64,000 bases of DNA from Coniferiporia sulphurascens (GCA_002794785.1 NBBA01000001.1:124001-188000); one strand, 5' to 3'. Numbered from the stretch's first letter, positions 11,870-23,507 are shown. Notes: generated by a model from the letters alone, not told the origin. A program made the numbers and translations.

Positions 11870-12950
11870 AGGTCTAGGTCCTGTGCTATACATGCTTGCT
11901 TGCTCTGGTAACTCGCTTCGCTTCATGGTCCATGCTCTTTTCCCGCTAGTTTTATCTCTACTCCCAGGTATCTATACCATTCTTTAAACCGAAAAAATTA
12001 TATCTACGCGTGCTATGTCTTTTTCATCTTGCTTTTCGGGCACTGCGTATTCAAGCCAGTAACGTCTACATTTGTGTGTTTATTATTATCTGTCAGTGCC
12101 AATAAATCCAGCTGTTTCATTGCTTTCTCCTGACAATGAACACTTCCTGGTGTGCAGTTTGCTTGGGCTGGACATGTAGTGGAGTTAACACAAAACTGCA
12201 CACACTCCCGCCGACCTACTTAATTGCGGCGGGACAGGTAGCAAATACATGAAGACTGCGGGTAGGATCATTTCATGCTGTTTCGCCTCTAATCTGTGGG
12301 GTATTTCGGACATCAAGCCCGTGATATAAGTAAAGGCTACTGTATAAAAAAATACTTTCAAGATGGCCGCGCAGTCAAGCTTTTCCGGCGTATTACTTAC
12401 ATCACACAAGATCAAATTCAACCATTTGCCATCCGCAATACCTCAACGAGGACCTCACGGATGCTCGACGTTAAGCATAGATCCTGCTCATGACACAGTC
12501 TGCAGAGACGTGCGTCAGCAAAAGAAAAGTGGCACAACGATAGTGGAAGGGAGCCTGAGGAATGCGCACCCGATCCCAGCTGTGCCGGCGTATTTCGCGC
12601 CGCCGGCTAGTTCGAGCTCGATGCCGAGTCGGCCGTCGGAGCTTGAAACATTTTTCGTAGAATATTTTTCACTGCTTATATGCGCGCTTGTTTCCCTCGC
12701 GCAACTGATTACACGATATTCTTGGATACGGGGTGCGTTCGCTAGCGCCGTGAATTTTTGCTGAATTTCAACAAACTCAACTTGCTCGGTTAATATCATC
12801 CCAGAAGGGCAAAACAGAAGAGCAAAACAACGGGATCGCGCACGGACCCCCGCTGAAGCGCTGACATCAGCGAGTCGTAGCACGTGATCTCTTGCAAGTC
12901 AAAGCACGCTGCAGTTCCGAGCTCGTCAACAGCGAGCTTCATGAGCAGGG
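11870..12950. other. 3' part of unit A and following spacer
   Basis: No gene seen. Up to about 12,545 the sequence matches unit B. Beyond that it is unrelated and of ordinary composition, with only short open frames that lack motifs or splice context. Confidence 0.45.
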
Positions 12951-12954
12951 GCTA

Positions 12955-13650
12955 AACGCGTGCTAGGTAAATGGGGGCACGCTGTGCGGTTACTGGGTGG
13001 TGAGCACGGTCCAGGGGCGCGTGAAAAGTGCGGTGAGGACTGTGAGTGCCTTTTCATGGCTGGGGAAGTGGAGGCACTCGGGGAAGACGGCGACGAAATC
13101 AACGATCCAAATGACCCAGAGCTAGCTGGTCATGAAGCAGGGCACGAAGGGAACGATTCTGCAGAGGAAAGTCGTCAAGAAGAAGGCGATGAGATTTGGC
13201 ACGATTCCTTTGAAGAGCCCGTTTTTGAGGCGGAGATGGCAACATCAGCTTACACTGGCAGTACCTAATTACACAGCGACGCAAGGCCTTCGAGCATTTC
13301 GCCATAAAGCAAAATGATCCTTATCAATAGAGAGTCCTTTGAGGGCTCCGACCTCAGAAAGAAACGCACGGGACGTCTTCTTCAGCATGTGCAGATAGCT
13401 CCTAACCTCCTCCGCCTCCGCCTCCTCATCTGTAGTCCCAGGACTTCATCGGCATCCTCAACATTAGATATACCGCGACGCGGCGCATAATCGACGCTAA
13501 AACGGACGAGCGCGCCAAAGACGAGCACGGCGAACAGGATACTCGATGGCTCGAGACCAAGGGTGGCGCCTGCGAAACCACTCCAGAGGAAGCACACAAC
13601 GACGACGGCAGGGATCTTGCTCGCGTTCTCCCAGTTTTGTAAGAATGTTC
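12955..13650 (-). pseudogene. Relic of a multi-pass membrane protein gene
   Basis: On the minus strand three frames in succession read like one hydrophobic protein. From 13640: ENASKIPAVVVVCFLWSGF and LEPSSILFAVLVFGALVRF, then (frame change) an acidic stretch and LSIDKDHFALWRNARRP. After a further gap come LKNGLFKGIVPNLIAFFL and LWVIWIVDFVAVFPECLHF. The pieces are separated by stops and frame changes. The repeated hydrophobic blocks and acidic cytoplasmic-like loop make coding origin likely. I cannot name the family. It could be a gene with introns I failed to place rather than a relic. Confidence 0.35.
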
Positions 13651-14167
13651 ATCGACGAGAAATTTGGGATGGTTATTCGTTTTCGACTACCCGGGCGACG
13701 TACTTATACGAGGGCAAGGGGTAACAATGGCTGTTGTAAGGAAATTCAGGATCGGTCGAGCCTGAGCAATTCAATCCAAGCTTAACACCGGTTCGTCGTC
13801 TCGAGTCCAGACTCCGGGCATGGGCGCTGGTGAGCTGACCTCAATCAAATTTTTCTGGTTTGAAAATTGCTTGGCGGACGGTGAGTAAGTCAAGGATCAA
13901 AAAATGAAGCGCTTATGTGGTAACTCATGCATCCATAAATCTATTACAGAAATGTATTCAAGTGGTATTTATAATGCTGGTCGTTTTGCGTAGGGGTGAT
14001 GGTGAAAGGACGCGAATTCTATTGTGAGCACTTCCCTTTTCTTCTTCTTGAAAACTTACGAAACTTTATAGAATCCACACTCCTAGTAGACTGCATCATG
14101 TTTCATGATTACACTCTTGAAAGTCATTAATAGTACACGACCTTGTTGCGCATCTCCCTGATAATTG

Positions 14168-14850
14168 TCACGTCTGATCTTTGGACACATTCCCTGGCTC
14201 ATTGGTAACGGGGCGATGCGGCTTAACCGGGATACGCCCGCTCTCCTCAAGGTTCTCTACGAAGTGCACGATGCGGCGAGGTTCCGTGTCCGCATCGACG
14301 TCCACATCTTCGCTGGCCCCGACACCATGATCGTCTCCCACGGCGAACGCAGCGTCAGCCCCAATGCTATAGTTAGTACGATCAGGAAGCTGTAGAAGAT
14401 GATGAACTAAGTGAAAGTGAGGCGGCCTACGCACCGGGCCTCAAACGTGGCAACGCGTCGCATCTACACCGGGGAAGCACGTACGGGGAACTTTATCGAA
14501 CGAGTGACCGTCCACGTTCCGCGCACCGTACCCGCTTCTATTCCAGTCTAAAGTACAAGGCGTCAATACTTAGCTCACAGTGACCACAGGGAAAACTAAC
14601 TCACCTCGCTTCCCGAACCAATCTCGCAGCACACATCATTAAACTTTACATCCACCGCCCGCATCGCGCCTCGAGCCGCGCGTACATCCTCTCTCATCTT
14701 CTCGCGGTCTACATCTGCCACATGCATGCGTACAGCTAGTGCAAATGCATGATCGAACGCGCGTGTGGAGGCTGATTCGCCGTCCGACACTGGCGCAGTG
14801 TATAGCGCGGTGAGGCGCGCCTTGGTCCATGTTCCAAGGTCTGGGGACAT
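14168..14850 (-). CDS. Small hypothetical protein, copy 1 (possible NTF2-like fold)
   Basis: Exon 1 (14850-14605) begins MSPDLGTWTKARLTALYTAP and ends at a GTGAGT donor. A second exon in phase is offered by the CTACAG acceptor near 14413 and contains DADTEPRRIVHFVEN. The opening helix, WT-x-ALY pattern and closing RRIVHFVE strand recall small basidiomycete proteins with an NTF2-like fold. That is family memory, not a search result. The second exon is shorter than expected, so the copy may be truncated. It lies upstream of and divergent from DUF6533 copy 1, and the pair is repeated at 18.7-21.7 kb. Confidence 0.45.
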
Positions 14851-15139
14851 CTTGAATATCTTCTTAACGACGTTCAGGTTGGGCGATTAGGGTGTGTGAT
14901 GAGAGACTTTAAGAGAGCTCGCTTTTAAACTTATGGTATTTAGTGGATCGCGTTCGCTCCGAATTCGGGGTATGACGCGCAGGGCCAGCTATAGCCAGCG
15001 GCTGTGTTAATAATTGGCCCACAGAGCGGATACACATACCGATATTGCAGGTATATAAGCACTTTTAATGGCTCATCTCCCGCGTACGTCCGTCCGTCCG
15101 TGCTTGAGTTATTTACTACGCTACTCCCTTGGCCCAGTG

Positions 15140-15207
15140 ACTCTGCCATCTCCATTGCGTTCGCCGTCGTGATCGCTGTCGCCAGCAAGCAACATACAGG
15201 CTACTGA
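15140..15207 (+). other. Conserved hydrophobic patch upstream of DUF6533 copy 1
   Basis: One frame reads AISIAFAVVIAVASKQHTGY followed by a stop: a membrane-helix-like segment with a short basic tail. Similar patches with the same ending pattern occur upstream of copy 2 (about 19605-19660) and copy 4 (about 47706-47807, AIPIVFFVLFIVITVANKRR). It may be the last exon of a small membrane protein co-duplicated with the family; no complete gene could be assembled. Confidence 0.3.
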
Positions 15208-15567
15208 AAGCTCTATTCAGTGATAACCAGATTACAGCGCTCCCTGTCTTGACTGCGGTCATCTAACAAATCTTAACCCTCAACTTCCATACTTACACAT
15301 TCCTGGGGCCGCCAGATCCCTCTAAGAAGCACGGAATTGCGTTATACTCTCGCTTCCCTTCAGAACACCTAGAACGTCTACAAGAAGCTACCTGGCGACG
15401 ACTCAGGAACAGCCATGGCGCATTAATACAGTGTCTCTTTACTGCGGCGTGTCTCACCAACAGTGTTCGTTGTACACGTGAAGGAGCGTGAGCTTACAAC
15501 TCGATGTAGGTCTTTACGGACACCCCATTATCGGACGGGGTGAAGTCTTTTCAATCTCAGATTCCCC

Positions 15568-15575
15568 TATATAAG
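15568..15575 (+). promoter_or_regulatory. TATA box of DUF6533 copy 1
   Basis: TATATAAG lies 102 bp before the ATG. Equivalent boxes precede copy 2 (19960-19967), copy 4 (48665-48672), copy 5 (55241-55248) and, altered to CATATAGG, copy 6 (62542-62549). Conserved spacing of about 100-115 bp supports a real core promoter. Confidence 0.6.
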
Positions 15576-15669
15576 ATTGACTTATTCAAAGAAAGCGCTG
15601 TTAGTGTCCGCTTACATTTCCCGCACATTTCCTTACATCGCGTGCACCTCAGCTGCAACGTCACCCACA

Positions 15670-17321
15670 ATGCTGTCGAACCGGTCAAGTGTAGAGCCCA
15701 TCGATCCTGCAGATATCCAGCCCCTTCTCTCCATCACTGTGGAAGATCTCTATGTGGCTATTGCAATCGCCACCATTCTTTGTTACGATACCAGTCGAGT
15801 CTTTAAAAATTAAATCGATAAAAACTCCCCTAACTGTTTTCCTCAGTCACTAACCTTGACAAAGAGGTACGCGCAAGCCTTTTTCTCGCCTGCTTCTTCA
15901 TTAATCATTTGTTTTTCCATGGCTTAGGTCAAATACTTTTGGGTAATTTTTAATCAATGCCCGGACCAGTCAGAAACCTGACGTGATAAACTGTCACAAA
16001 GAGTTCGCCCCGTAAGACTGCCAGCATAGTTTACTTTCTCGTGAGCAAACAGCACATTCTCCCACTAGTTGAAAATAAGTCGCAAACGGCTGGCTAACTC
16101 ACACCTTGTTCCAGAATCGGTACATAGGAATCTTCGCTGCATTTGCGAATGTGACGAGTAAGCCTACTTCGCTAGATAGGCTTACATATATCGCTTATGA
16201 TTACATTCACAAAACAAGGCGCTTTGTATTACACAAACCCAAAGCTGTGAGTGCGTCATGGCATTAATCTCGTACAACTGTCTTGAGGGCTCTGCGACAT
16301 TCTAGATGTAGGATGGTCAGTTTTCGCCGCGGTTACAGACTGACGGAATAATAGGCAATTTTTCCGCATGGGGAACGAGTGTAGGAGGTGAGCACATATT
16401 TTTTGTTGTTCTTAATGAGAATAAAGTTGATGGCTATCTTTGATTCAGACTGGATGACTATTGTTCTAATTGACTGTATGTATTTTCTCCCCTGGCTTTC
16501 TCGTCCATTCATCGTTGGGCTCGTTGCAGATATTCTCTTGGCGAGAGTCCTTGCATTATGGCATGACGGTATGTTACTTCGCTTAAATCTCGTCATGGGA
16601 CTCCCCGGCCATATCCAGAGTTTCGATAGCAAAGAAATTGGCTGTGTGCCTCAAAGTTTTGTTTGCCGCGGAGTCCACCTTCATGCTTGGAATACTGATT
16701 AAAACCACCATACTGCAAGATAGTACGTGACGATTTCCATCTGTTTCAACTAAATAGCTTACCGGCGACGGGCTAGTATTTGCAGGAGGTGCAGAAAGTT
16801 TTTCGTTCTGTTTCGGCAACGACATTACCCCTTTATTTGAGACTCTATACTGGTCTGTGAACATAGCCGCAGCACGACTTCATACTGACGTCATTTCCAG
16901 GACGATGCCACTCGTATTTGAGCTTCTTTTGATGATTCTTGCCTTCTATAAAGCTGCCAAATTCTGGCGGGAGTCAGCTGGGTTTTCTGGTCTCAGCCTT
17001 GTTAGGGTGCTTGTACAAGATCAAGCTCTTTATTTTGTCACGTAATTATTTCTCTTCTCTTCCGGTTTGGCCGATTTAATCGTGTAGTTCAGGGTAATGA
17101 TCTGCGGGGCAACGCATATCATATTTTTTGTGCTAGACCAAAATGAATCCCCCAACGCAGCGTTTGATATCGTGCAGGCGGTGTTAACGTCAGCTGCATT
17201 TCCATGCATAGTAGGATGTCGGCTGTTGGTCCACCTGAATGAAGCTGCCGAAAGAGGTGCAAACGGAGGCACGAGCTACGGGGTTCGCAGTCGGAGCGTA
17301 AGCGACATGCAATTTGCGTAG
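15670..17321 (+). CDS. DUF6533-type membrane protein, copy 1 (14 exons)
   Basis: Predicted multi-pass membrane protein of the DUF6533 family, expanded in Agaricomycetes and without known function. Exons: 15670-15793, 15847-15866, 15928-15942, 16002-16040, 16115-16157, 16219-16246, 16288-16307, 16355-16387, 16449-16475, 16530-16568, 16630-16722, 16777-16852, 16901-17041, 17093-17321. All introns are GT-AG; the total is 927 nt (308 residues). The start MLSNRSSVEPIDP is shared with its paralogues. The DUF6533 core reads CYDTITNLDKEVKYFW, then SSPRKTASIVYFLNRYIGIF, assembled across five exons. Later segments are VLALWHD, a Cys-containing loop AGGAESFSFC, the helix PLVFELLLMILAFYKAAKFW, LVQDQALYFVT and the C-terminal RLLVHLNEAAERG. 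No lesion is visible. Confidence 0.82.
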
Positions 17322-18690
17322 ATTTCGGTGTAGGCTTTTAGGCGTGTTCCCCTTGTGCTAGTTATAGTGTATCAATGCACTGTGTACGTGGGTCAGAGTC
17401 GTATCGTAGGTACTAGCTGAATTAGTAGTTTATGAGCTTGATTTATGTGATAGAAGCTGCATCGATTTCCTTTCACGCTCATGGTCTTGTGGAGAGTAAG
17501 CAGTTTTCGTCTTGCGTAGTCCTGGCTTCGCGGTGGTCTCTGTTGGAATTATAATTTGGTAATCTCGACTATGCGACTACATTTGGTATTTAAGTTTTAC
17601 TCGTAGTTAGCTGCATGTACTAGGCTCTTGGTCGGAAATGGCCACGAAGAAATCTGTTATCGACGAGGACCGACCCGCGCTGTGACGGCACACCTCAAGA
17701 CTTCCTACAGTCTCGCTGGGCTCATGATAGAGTATATGCAAGCTGCCAGGGTCACGGTGTACATGTATATTAACGTACCGTAATTCTGATATGCGCTAAA
17801 CAAAAACTCAGGATAAGGGCACGCACGCATAAACTGGAGATCCGGACCATACGTCTCCTGAAGGATGGGGGAGAAACTGTGCAAAGATCTCAGCCCGGGT
17901 CAAAAGGACTCTATTAGATAGTTTATCTACCTGTGCAAAGATCTACATACGGCGTCAATATACGAGCGTCTACGAGAAGAATGGAAGCCGCTCACCTCAG
18001 CCCGGGTCAAAAGGACTGAGGTGCGCGGATGCCTCGGGCGCGACTATATGCGCCCGACTGTACAGTTTATGTTCTAGACTACCAAAGGAGGGCAAATGAT
18101 CCGCGCGAACTGATGCAATGTTTTACTACCAAATATATTCATAGAAACCCTTTGAGGAAGTTAGCGAAGACGTGAAAGCCCTACTACTGTCGCGTGACCC
18201 CGGGCCCTGTTGCAAACTTTCAGTCTTTTGCTTCTACAGCTGCCCACTCTTGTTTTTTTTGGCTTCATAACTTACATGTATATACCAGACGCAGTGTTAA
18301 ATCAATGTGAATTTTCTGGCACCGTTTTCATTTGTGCAAATGGCAGGGGCGGAGGTGCCCCTCTTCAAGGGCCTCTTGCAAAGTTATGGTCACGGAATGT
18401 CACAGACAAATTCACACTCCGATGAAAGGCCAAATTTAACCAACTGCACATTTAGACTAACAAAACCCAGTGTTTTGCTTCCAAGCCCACAACACAATAA
18501 TTTTTTGCAAAACAAACTGCACAGCCAAGATTATGTACTACAATACAGCCTACTTAAAAAAATCCGCCACCAGTTGTGAGGTGTGGAGGCCAGGAAAAAT
18601 GAGGTGCCCCCTGTTGTAAAGTTTGCAAGAGGGAGAAGGGGTGACGGCATCCCCCGACATCTGCCGAAGACTTCAGTTCGGCATCATCAC
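17322..18690. other. Spacer with direct repeats and a MITE-like block
   Basis: No gene. TCAGCCCGGGTCAAAAGGACT occurs twice, at about 17890 and 17998; the second copy is framed by CCTCAG and CTGAGG, making a small hairpin. A block with terminal inverted repeats follows at 18.2-18.6 kb. Confidence 0.4.
18206..18632. mobile_element. Possible MITE with 11-bp terminal inverted repeats
   Basis: TTGCAAACTTT at 18210-18220 and its exact reverse complement AAAGTTTGCAA at 18618-18628 bound about 420 bp of AT-rich, non-coding DNA. The size and termini suit a non-autonomous DNA transposon. I could not find a clear target-site duplication, so this is tentative. Confidence 0.3.
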
Positions 18691-18697
18691 ACTCTGG

Positions 18698-19269
18698 TTA
18701 CGTCAGCGCAGCACTTACCCACAGAAGTTCTTGCAGTACTAGTCTTGACTGTCGACGTAATGCACAAATGCGACCACTAGCTCCGGCACCGCCGTCTCCC
18801 GCGACGAACGCAGCGTCAGTCCCAACTCTGTATAAAAATGAAGAGACGAATATGGTCAGAAAACTTGGGGAGCGAAACTCCCAAGTGAGTCTCACACGCA
18901 CCGCACCTCAAACGTGGCAAAGCGTTGCGTGTGCGCTGGGGCGCCGTACATGTACCCGTCTCTACTCAAAACTGAAGTACAAGGCGTCAATACGAGCTCA
19001 CAATGACCACAAAAGACCCAGTTCACCTCACTTTCCGAATCAATCTCGCAGCGCACATCATCAAATCCTACATCCGCCACTCGCATCGTCCTGATTGCTG
19101 CGCGCACACCTTCCCTCGTCTTCACGCGATCGACATCCGGATGCACGAGTACTGCGGGGGAAAATACGTGGTCGGACACGCGTCTAAAGGCTGAATCTCC
19201 GCCCGACTCGGCCGCGGTGTAAAGCGCGGTGAGGCGTGCCTTGGTCCATGTTCCACGGTCTGGGGACAT
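18698..19269 (-). pseudogene. Small hypothetical protein, copy 2, decayed C-terminus
   Basis: This is the tandem copy of the gene at 14168-14850. It begins MSPDRGTWTKARLTALYTAA and keeps the DVDR and FDDV-CEI segments. The second exon starts with a comparable GTDAAFVAGDGG but then diverges, losing the RRIVHFVEN ending of copy 1. It sits divergently upstream of DUF6533 copy 2, as copy 1 does upstream of DUF6533 copy 1. Confidence 0.45.
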
Positions 19270-20072
19270 TCTGAATATCTTCTTAACGACGTTCAGGTTG
19301 GGCGATTAGGGTGTGTGATGAGAGACTCAAAGAGAGCCCGCTTTTTAACTTATGGTAATTAGTGGATCGCGTTCGTCCAGAGCCTGGACGCCGCAAAGGA
19401 TGACGCGCGGGCCCGGCCATAGCCGGTGACCGCGCTATTTGGTAGCCACACACTGACCGTATCGACGATACCGATATTCAAGCTTGACGCAAGTATATGA
19501 ACGCGTAAGGACATATAGACGGATTATCGTTCGTTGTACGTCCATCCTTGAGTTAATTTACTAAGTTAATTTACTACACTATCCCTAGCACCCAGTGCTT
19601 TACTGCCATCACCATCGTGTTCGTCGTCGTGATCGTCGTCACTGGCAATGGGTAGCGTACAGACCACTGCCAACTCGTCCCAGTAATAGCTAGGTCGTAG
19701 TACGGCTTGTCGTGGTTTCCTCATCTAAAGCCGCACCAGGAGTAAGATGCAGGAAACTGCTTACCTCCCGTCGGAACACCCAGGACGTCCACGAGAAGCT
19801 ACTAAGGGACGGGTCGCGAACGCGGTGGCACCCTGATACTACCCTGTTTTATTTTTGCGAGGTGGCTACTGCGTGTGATATGTTTCCAATCGAAAGGATG
19901 TAAGCCCTTACAAGACCCATCCTTGTGTGTAAGGTTTTTTGATTCACGGGAATTGCTCCATATAAGACCGACTCCTGGCGCGAGTTCTTCCGAATGAAAC
20001 TGTCAGTACTCGCTTCTACTCGCCCACACATTTCTTTACATCCCGTGAACTTCGGCTGCAACGTTACTCACG

Positions 20073-21724
20073 ATGCTATCGAGTCGATCAAGTGTAGAGC
20101 CTATCGATCCTGCGGAGGTCCCATTTTTTCTCTCCATCTTTTTGGAAGATTTCTATGTCGCAAACGCAGTCGCTACCACTCTTTGCTACGATACCAGTGA
20201 GGTCCATAAATCTAAACATATAGAAGCTCTTCTTACTCGTTTCTCTCAGTCACTAACCTTGACAAAGAGGTAAGTACATTTCTTTTGCTCGCCCGTCTCT
20301 CCATCAATTATACGCTCTTCGATGATTTAGGTCAAATACTTCTGGGTGAGTTTTCCATTAATGTCCAGACCGGTTATTAACCTGACGTAATCGACTGTCA
20401 AAGAGTTCGCCCCGTAAGACCACCAGCATAGTGTACTTTCTCGTAAGCGAGCAGTGCACCTCTCACTAATCGGAAGAATTAAATCACAAACGACTGGCCT
20501 AACGAATGCCTTGTTCTAGAATCGCTACATAGGAATTTTCGCTATATTTGCAAATACAATGGGTAAGCCTACTCCGTTGGATAGGTCTATATATATCGAT
20601 TATGATCACATTTTTGCAAAACAAGTCAACTTGCATCACACAAATCCAAATCTGTAAGTGGTCATGGTATTGATCTCATAGAACTGTCTTGAGGACTCTG
20701 CTACATTCTAGGTGTAAGATGACCAGCTCTACGTCGTAGTCAAGACTGACGGAATTACAGGCAGCTTTTCCCAATGGGGAGGGAGTGTAGAAGGTCAGCG
20801 CCTAGTCCTGTTACTCTTAACGATAACGAGGTTAATGGTTACTTTTGATCCAGACTGGGTGAATATTGTTCTAATTGACTGTATGTATTTTCACCCCTGC
20901 TTTCTCGTATATTCACTGTTGAGTTCGCTGTAGATATTCTCTTGGCGAGAGTCCTTGCGTTATGGCATGACGGTATGTCACTCCGCTTAAATTTCGTTAT
21001 GAAAATCCCTGGCCATATTTAGAGTTTTGATAGCAAAGGGTTTGGCCGTGTGCCTCAAAATTATGTTTGCCGCAGAGTCATCCTTCATGCTTGGAATACT
21101 GATTAAAGCCATTATACTGGAAAATTGTACGTGACTATTCCATCGGTTTCAGCTAAACAGCTTACCGGCGACGGGCTAGCTCTTGTAGGAAGTGACGAAG
21201 ATTTTACATTTTGTCTTGACAACGGCATTCCACCTTTATTTGGAACTCTATATTGGTCTGTGCTCATAGCCATAGTACGACTTTATACTCAAAGTCATTC
21301 CAGGACAATGCCACTCGTATTTGAGCTTATCTTGATGTATCTTGCCCTCTACAAAGCTGCCAAATTCTGGCGGGAGTCAACTGGGTTTAATGGCGTTATC
21401 CTTGTTAGAGTGCTTATACAAGATCAAGCCCTCTACTTTGTAACGTAATTGTTTCCCTTCTCTTCCGGTTTAGCTGATTTAATCGTATATTTCAGAGTAA
21501 TGATCTGCAGCGCAGCGCATATCACCTTTCTTTGGATGGACCAGGATGAATCCAGTAATGCAGCGCTTAATATCGTGCAGGGGATGCTAACGTCCGCCAC
21601 ATTTCCCTGCATAGTAGGATGCCGGCTGTTGGTCCACCTAAATGAAGCTGCCGAAAGAGGTGTCAACGGAGGCACGAGTTGCAGGGTTCGCAGTCAAAGT
21701 GTAAGCGACATGCAATTTACGTAG
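20073..21724 (+). CDS. DUF6533-type membrane protein, copy 2 (14 exons)
   Basis: Tandem paralogue of copy 1 with the same exon plan. Exons: 20073-20196, 20250-20269, 20331-20345, 20404-20442, 20520-20562, 20626-20653, 20694-20713, 20761-20793, 20854-20880, 20934-20972, 21034-21126, 21180-21255, 21304-21444, 21496-21724. Every exon length equals that of copy 1; total 927 nt (308 residues). All introns are GT-AG. It starts MLSSRSSVEPIDPAEV; the core ITNLDKEVKYFW and SSPRKTTSIVYFLNRYIGIF is kept, as are PLVFELILMYLALYKAAKFW and RLLVHLNEAAERG. Differences from copy 1 are spread out, so it is not a very recent copy. No lesion is visible. Confidence 0.82.
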
Positions 21725-23251
21725 ATTCCGGTGTATGATTTTGTCCCTTTATATGGTGCTAGCCCTCTTGCGGATCAATGCACTAGTACTGTTTTCTTTG
21801 ATCAGAATCTCATCGTGGGTAGTAAATCTAGTAGTAGGTTGGTGAGCTTAATTTATGCAATAAAGGCCTCAAAAAGTTCCTTTGTACGTTTTTGAGCGTG
21901 GGGGTAAGAGGTTCGCACCTTACGCATTCCTGAGTCTGTGGTGTCACTGGGTGTTATACCATCACGAAATTTGACAAATCCTGATATATGCCTTTAGGGT
22001 TGACAAGCTTCAAGCAAACCTTGTGACATGTTGTCAGTAATTATATGTATATATAAGGCTGTATAATTCTTGCGATTGAACAGTGTGACTGTTAAGCTCA
22101 ATGGTTACGCGGTGATCGATGTCGGGTCTTCCTGATTGTCGGAACTGATAGTACGGCAACGGGGCTTCCTAGATGTCGTAAGTCGAAGGTGATCGGTGAT
22201 GGGGCTTCCTGATCGGCGATGTGGACACGAGATGCTTCTTAGCGGAGTCAGGTTACGACGAAGCGACTAATGGCCAAGTGGCGCACAGTAGACTGGTGGT
22301 AGCAGATAATGGGCTTGTATGAACAAAGAGCACAAGCTTAGGGCTTGTGCTACTGAAGTTACATGCTTATATGCTATTCTATGTGTTTGCTACTGTAGCA
22401 ACTTGGTTAGGTATGTTTACCAGACTTATGGAAAGTCATGGAAACTCAAGGAGGACCTTGGTAATACAAGTTTGGTGATCAGTAGTCAAAGCACATCATG
22501 ATGGTGTGATATGGCGTCATCATGGTGTCTTATGGCGTAAGGTGGAATGGGGATGAGTAAGACAGAGAAATGGGGGAGTTGCGCTGACTGATGATGACGA
22601 AGAGGAAGTGAGTCAGCGCAGTAGAGGAGAGTAAGAGAAAATTTGTAACAGTGACAAGTTGTAAGGCTTGCGGACCCTTGTAAAGGCAATGCAGGAGTTG
22701 CTCGTGTAATACAGTCTTCTGACATTTCTTGTTGGGACTATATCAGTGATTACAGTACTTTACAGTTTTTGTAACAACTTATATAGGCAGTACAAGAATT
22801 GGCCTCACAATATAGTCTTCTGGTATTTCTTGTTAGGACTATATAAGCAATCAGAATAGTAGACACTTCTTGTAATGACTTATCATCAGGCCAGACTTGG
22901 ATGCAATTTCGGGTGCTACCGGGACTGACTGCTTACCCGAAGTACTTAGTGGTCAACATGCATCAAGTTGTCAAAACATTTTTTCTTCAGTCAGTCCAAC
23001 ATGTCTGTGGCCCCTTGGGCCACAAGATAAATGGTAGATATATAAAAAGATGCTAATTGTCTAAATAACCCCCTTTCTTTAGTAGCGTTGCTCTTCACCC
23101 TTTACAGACTGACGGCTGTCCCCTTCCCCCGATTCCATGCACCTCTACCCTGCACGTATCCGATGTGCAAGGTCTTCCGCCATCCCACAAGGTACGTCTC
23201 ACTTCCTTTTCTGTTACTGTACCCAGTTTTGCACCCTACTCCCAAAGATGC
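21725..23251. other. Spacer before the Copia element
   Basis: No gene seen. Around 22,130-22,240 short pieces like GGGGCTTCCT recur. At 22,685-22,885 two related units of about 100 bp stand in tandem. The last 200 bp are C/T-rich. Confidence 0.4.
22685..22885. repeat. Two-unit tandem repeat of about 100 bp
   Basis: Units 22685-22784 and 22785-22885 share the order CAGTCTTCTGACATTTCTTG / TAGTCTTCTGGTATTTCTTG, then a GGACTATAT block and TTGTAA-GACTTAT-type ends. The units are clearly diverged. No coding frame. Confidence 0.5.
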
Positions 23252-23507
23252 TATTAAATAAATATAATGAACGATATAAATAACAGATGGTCATATGAAC
23301 ATCCATCTTACTAAGTGAACAATAATGCAATGATAACGCCATACGTATAGGAGCTATGATAGTTATAGTGTATGTAGCTCACAGTAGATGTATATAAGGA
23401 GAGCTGGTCTCTACCATAAAATACATTGGTTTATGCTGATAACCCACTTTGCCTGACCTACTACCACTGCACCTCATCGTCTACCACAACGTGCATAGAT
23501 TTTAAGA
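23252..23507 (+). repeat. Copia 5' LTR
   Basis: It begins TATTAAATAAATATAA and ends GATTTTAAGA, with imperfect terminal inverted repeats TATTAAA/TTTAAGA rather than TG/CA. TATATAAGG (about 23391) is a likely promoter element. It differs from the 3' LTR at five positions. Confidence 0.92.

Larger units (their letters stand above)
6740..12545. repeat. Segmental duplication unit A
   Basis: About 5.8 kb that aligns by eye, in the same order and orientation, with roughly 32,740-38,140. The match covers the upstream non-coding part, the remnant exon, the three-exon gene, its 3' end (shared GTGTGTTTATTATTATCT) and a right part ending near GCAAAAGAAAAGTGGCACAA. Edges are approximate. Unit B has an additional block of about 470 bp near 37,300-37,770. 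The units are about 26 kb apart, with the DUF6533 pair, the Copia element and a DSBA relic in between. Confidence 0.8.
14160..21740. repeat. Tandem duplication of [hypothetical gene, DUF6533 gene]
   Basis: About 14,160-17,340 and 18,690-21,740 carry the same pair of genes in the same divergent arrangement, with matching DNA between them (GATGAGAGACT and TATGGTA-TTAGTGGATCGCG blocks). The 1.35-kb spacer between units is not shared. Confidence 0.75.

Noticed and set aside
16300..16360. A longer coding exon with a TGTAAGATG start in the DUF6533 genes
   Set aside because: Its length varies from 50 to 54 nt among the six copies, with stops. The segment reads as a short intron with CTGAC-like branch points; placing the donor at GT(A/T)(A/G) gives consistent frames.
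17890..18022. Repeated TCAGCCCGGGTCAAAAGGACT as a CRISPR-like array
   Set aside because: Only two copies, no regular spacer, and the genome is eukaryotic.
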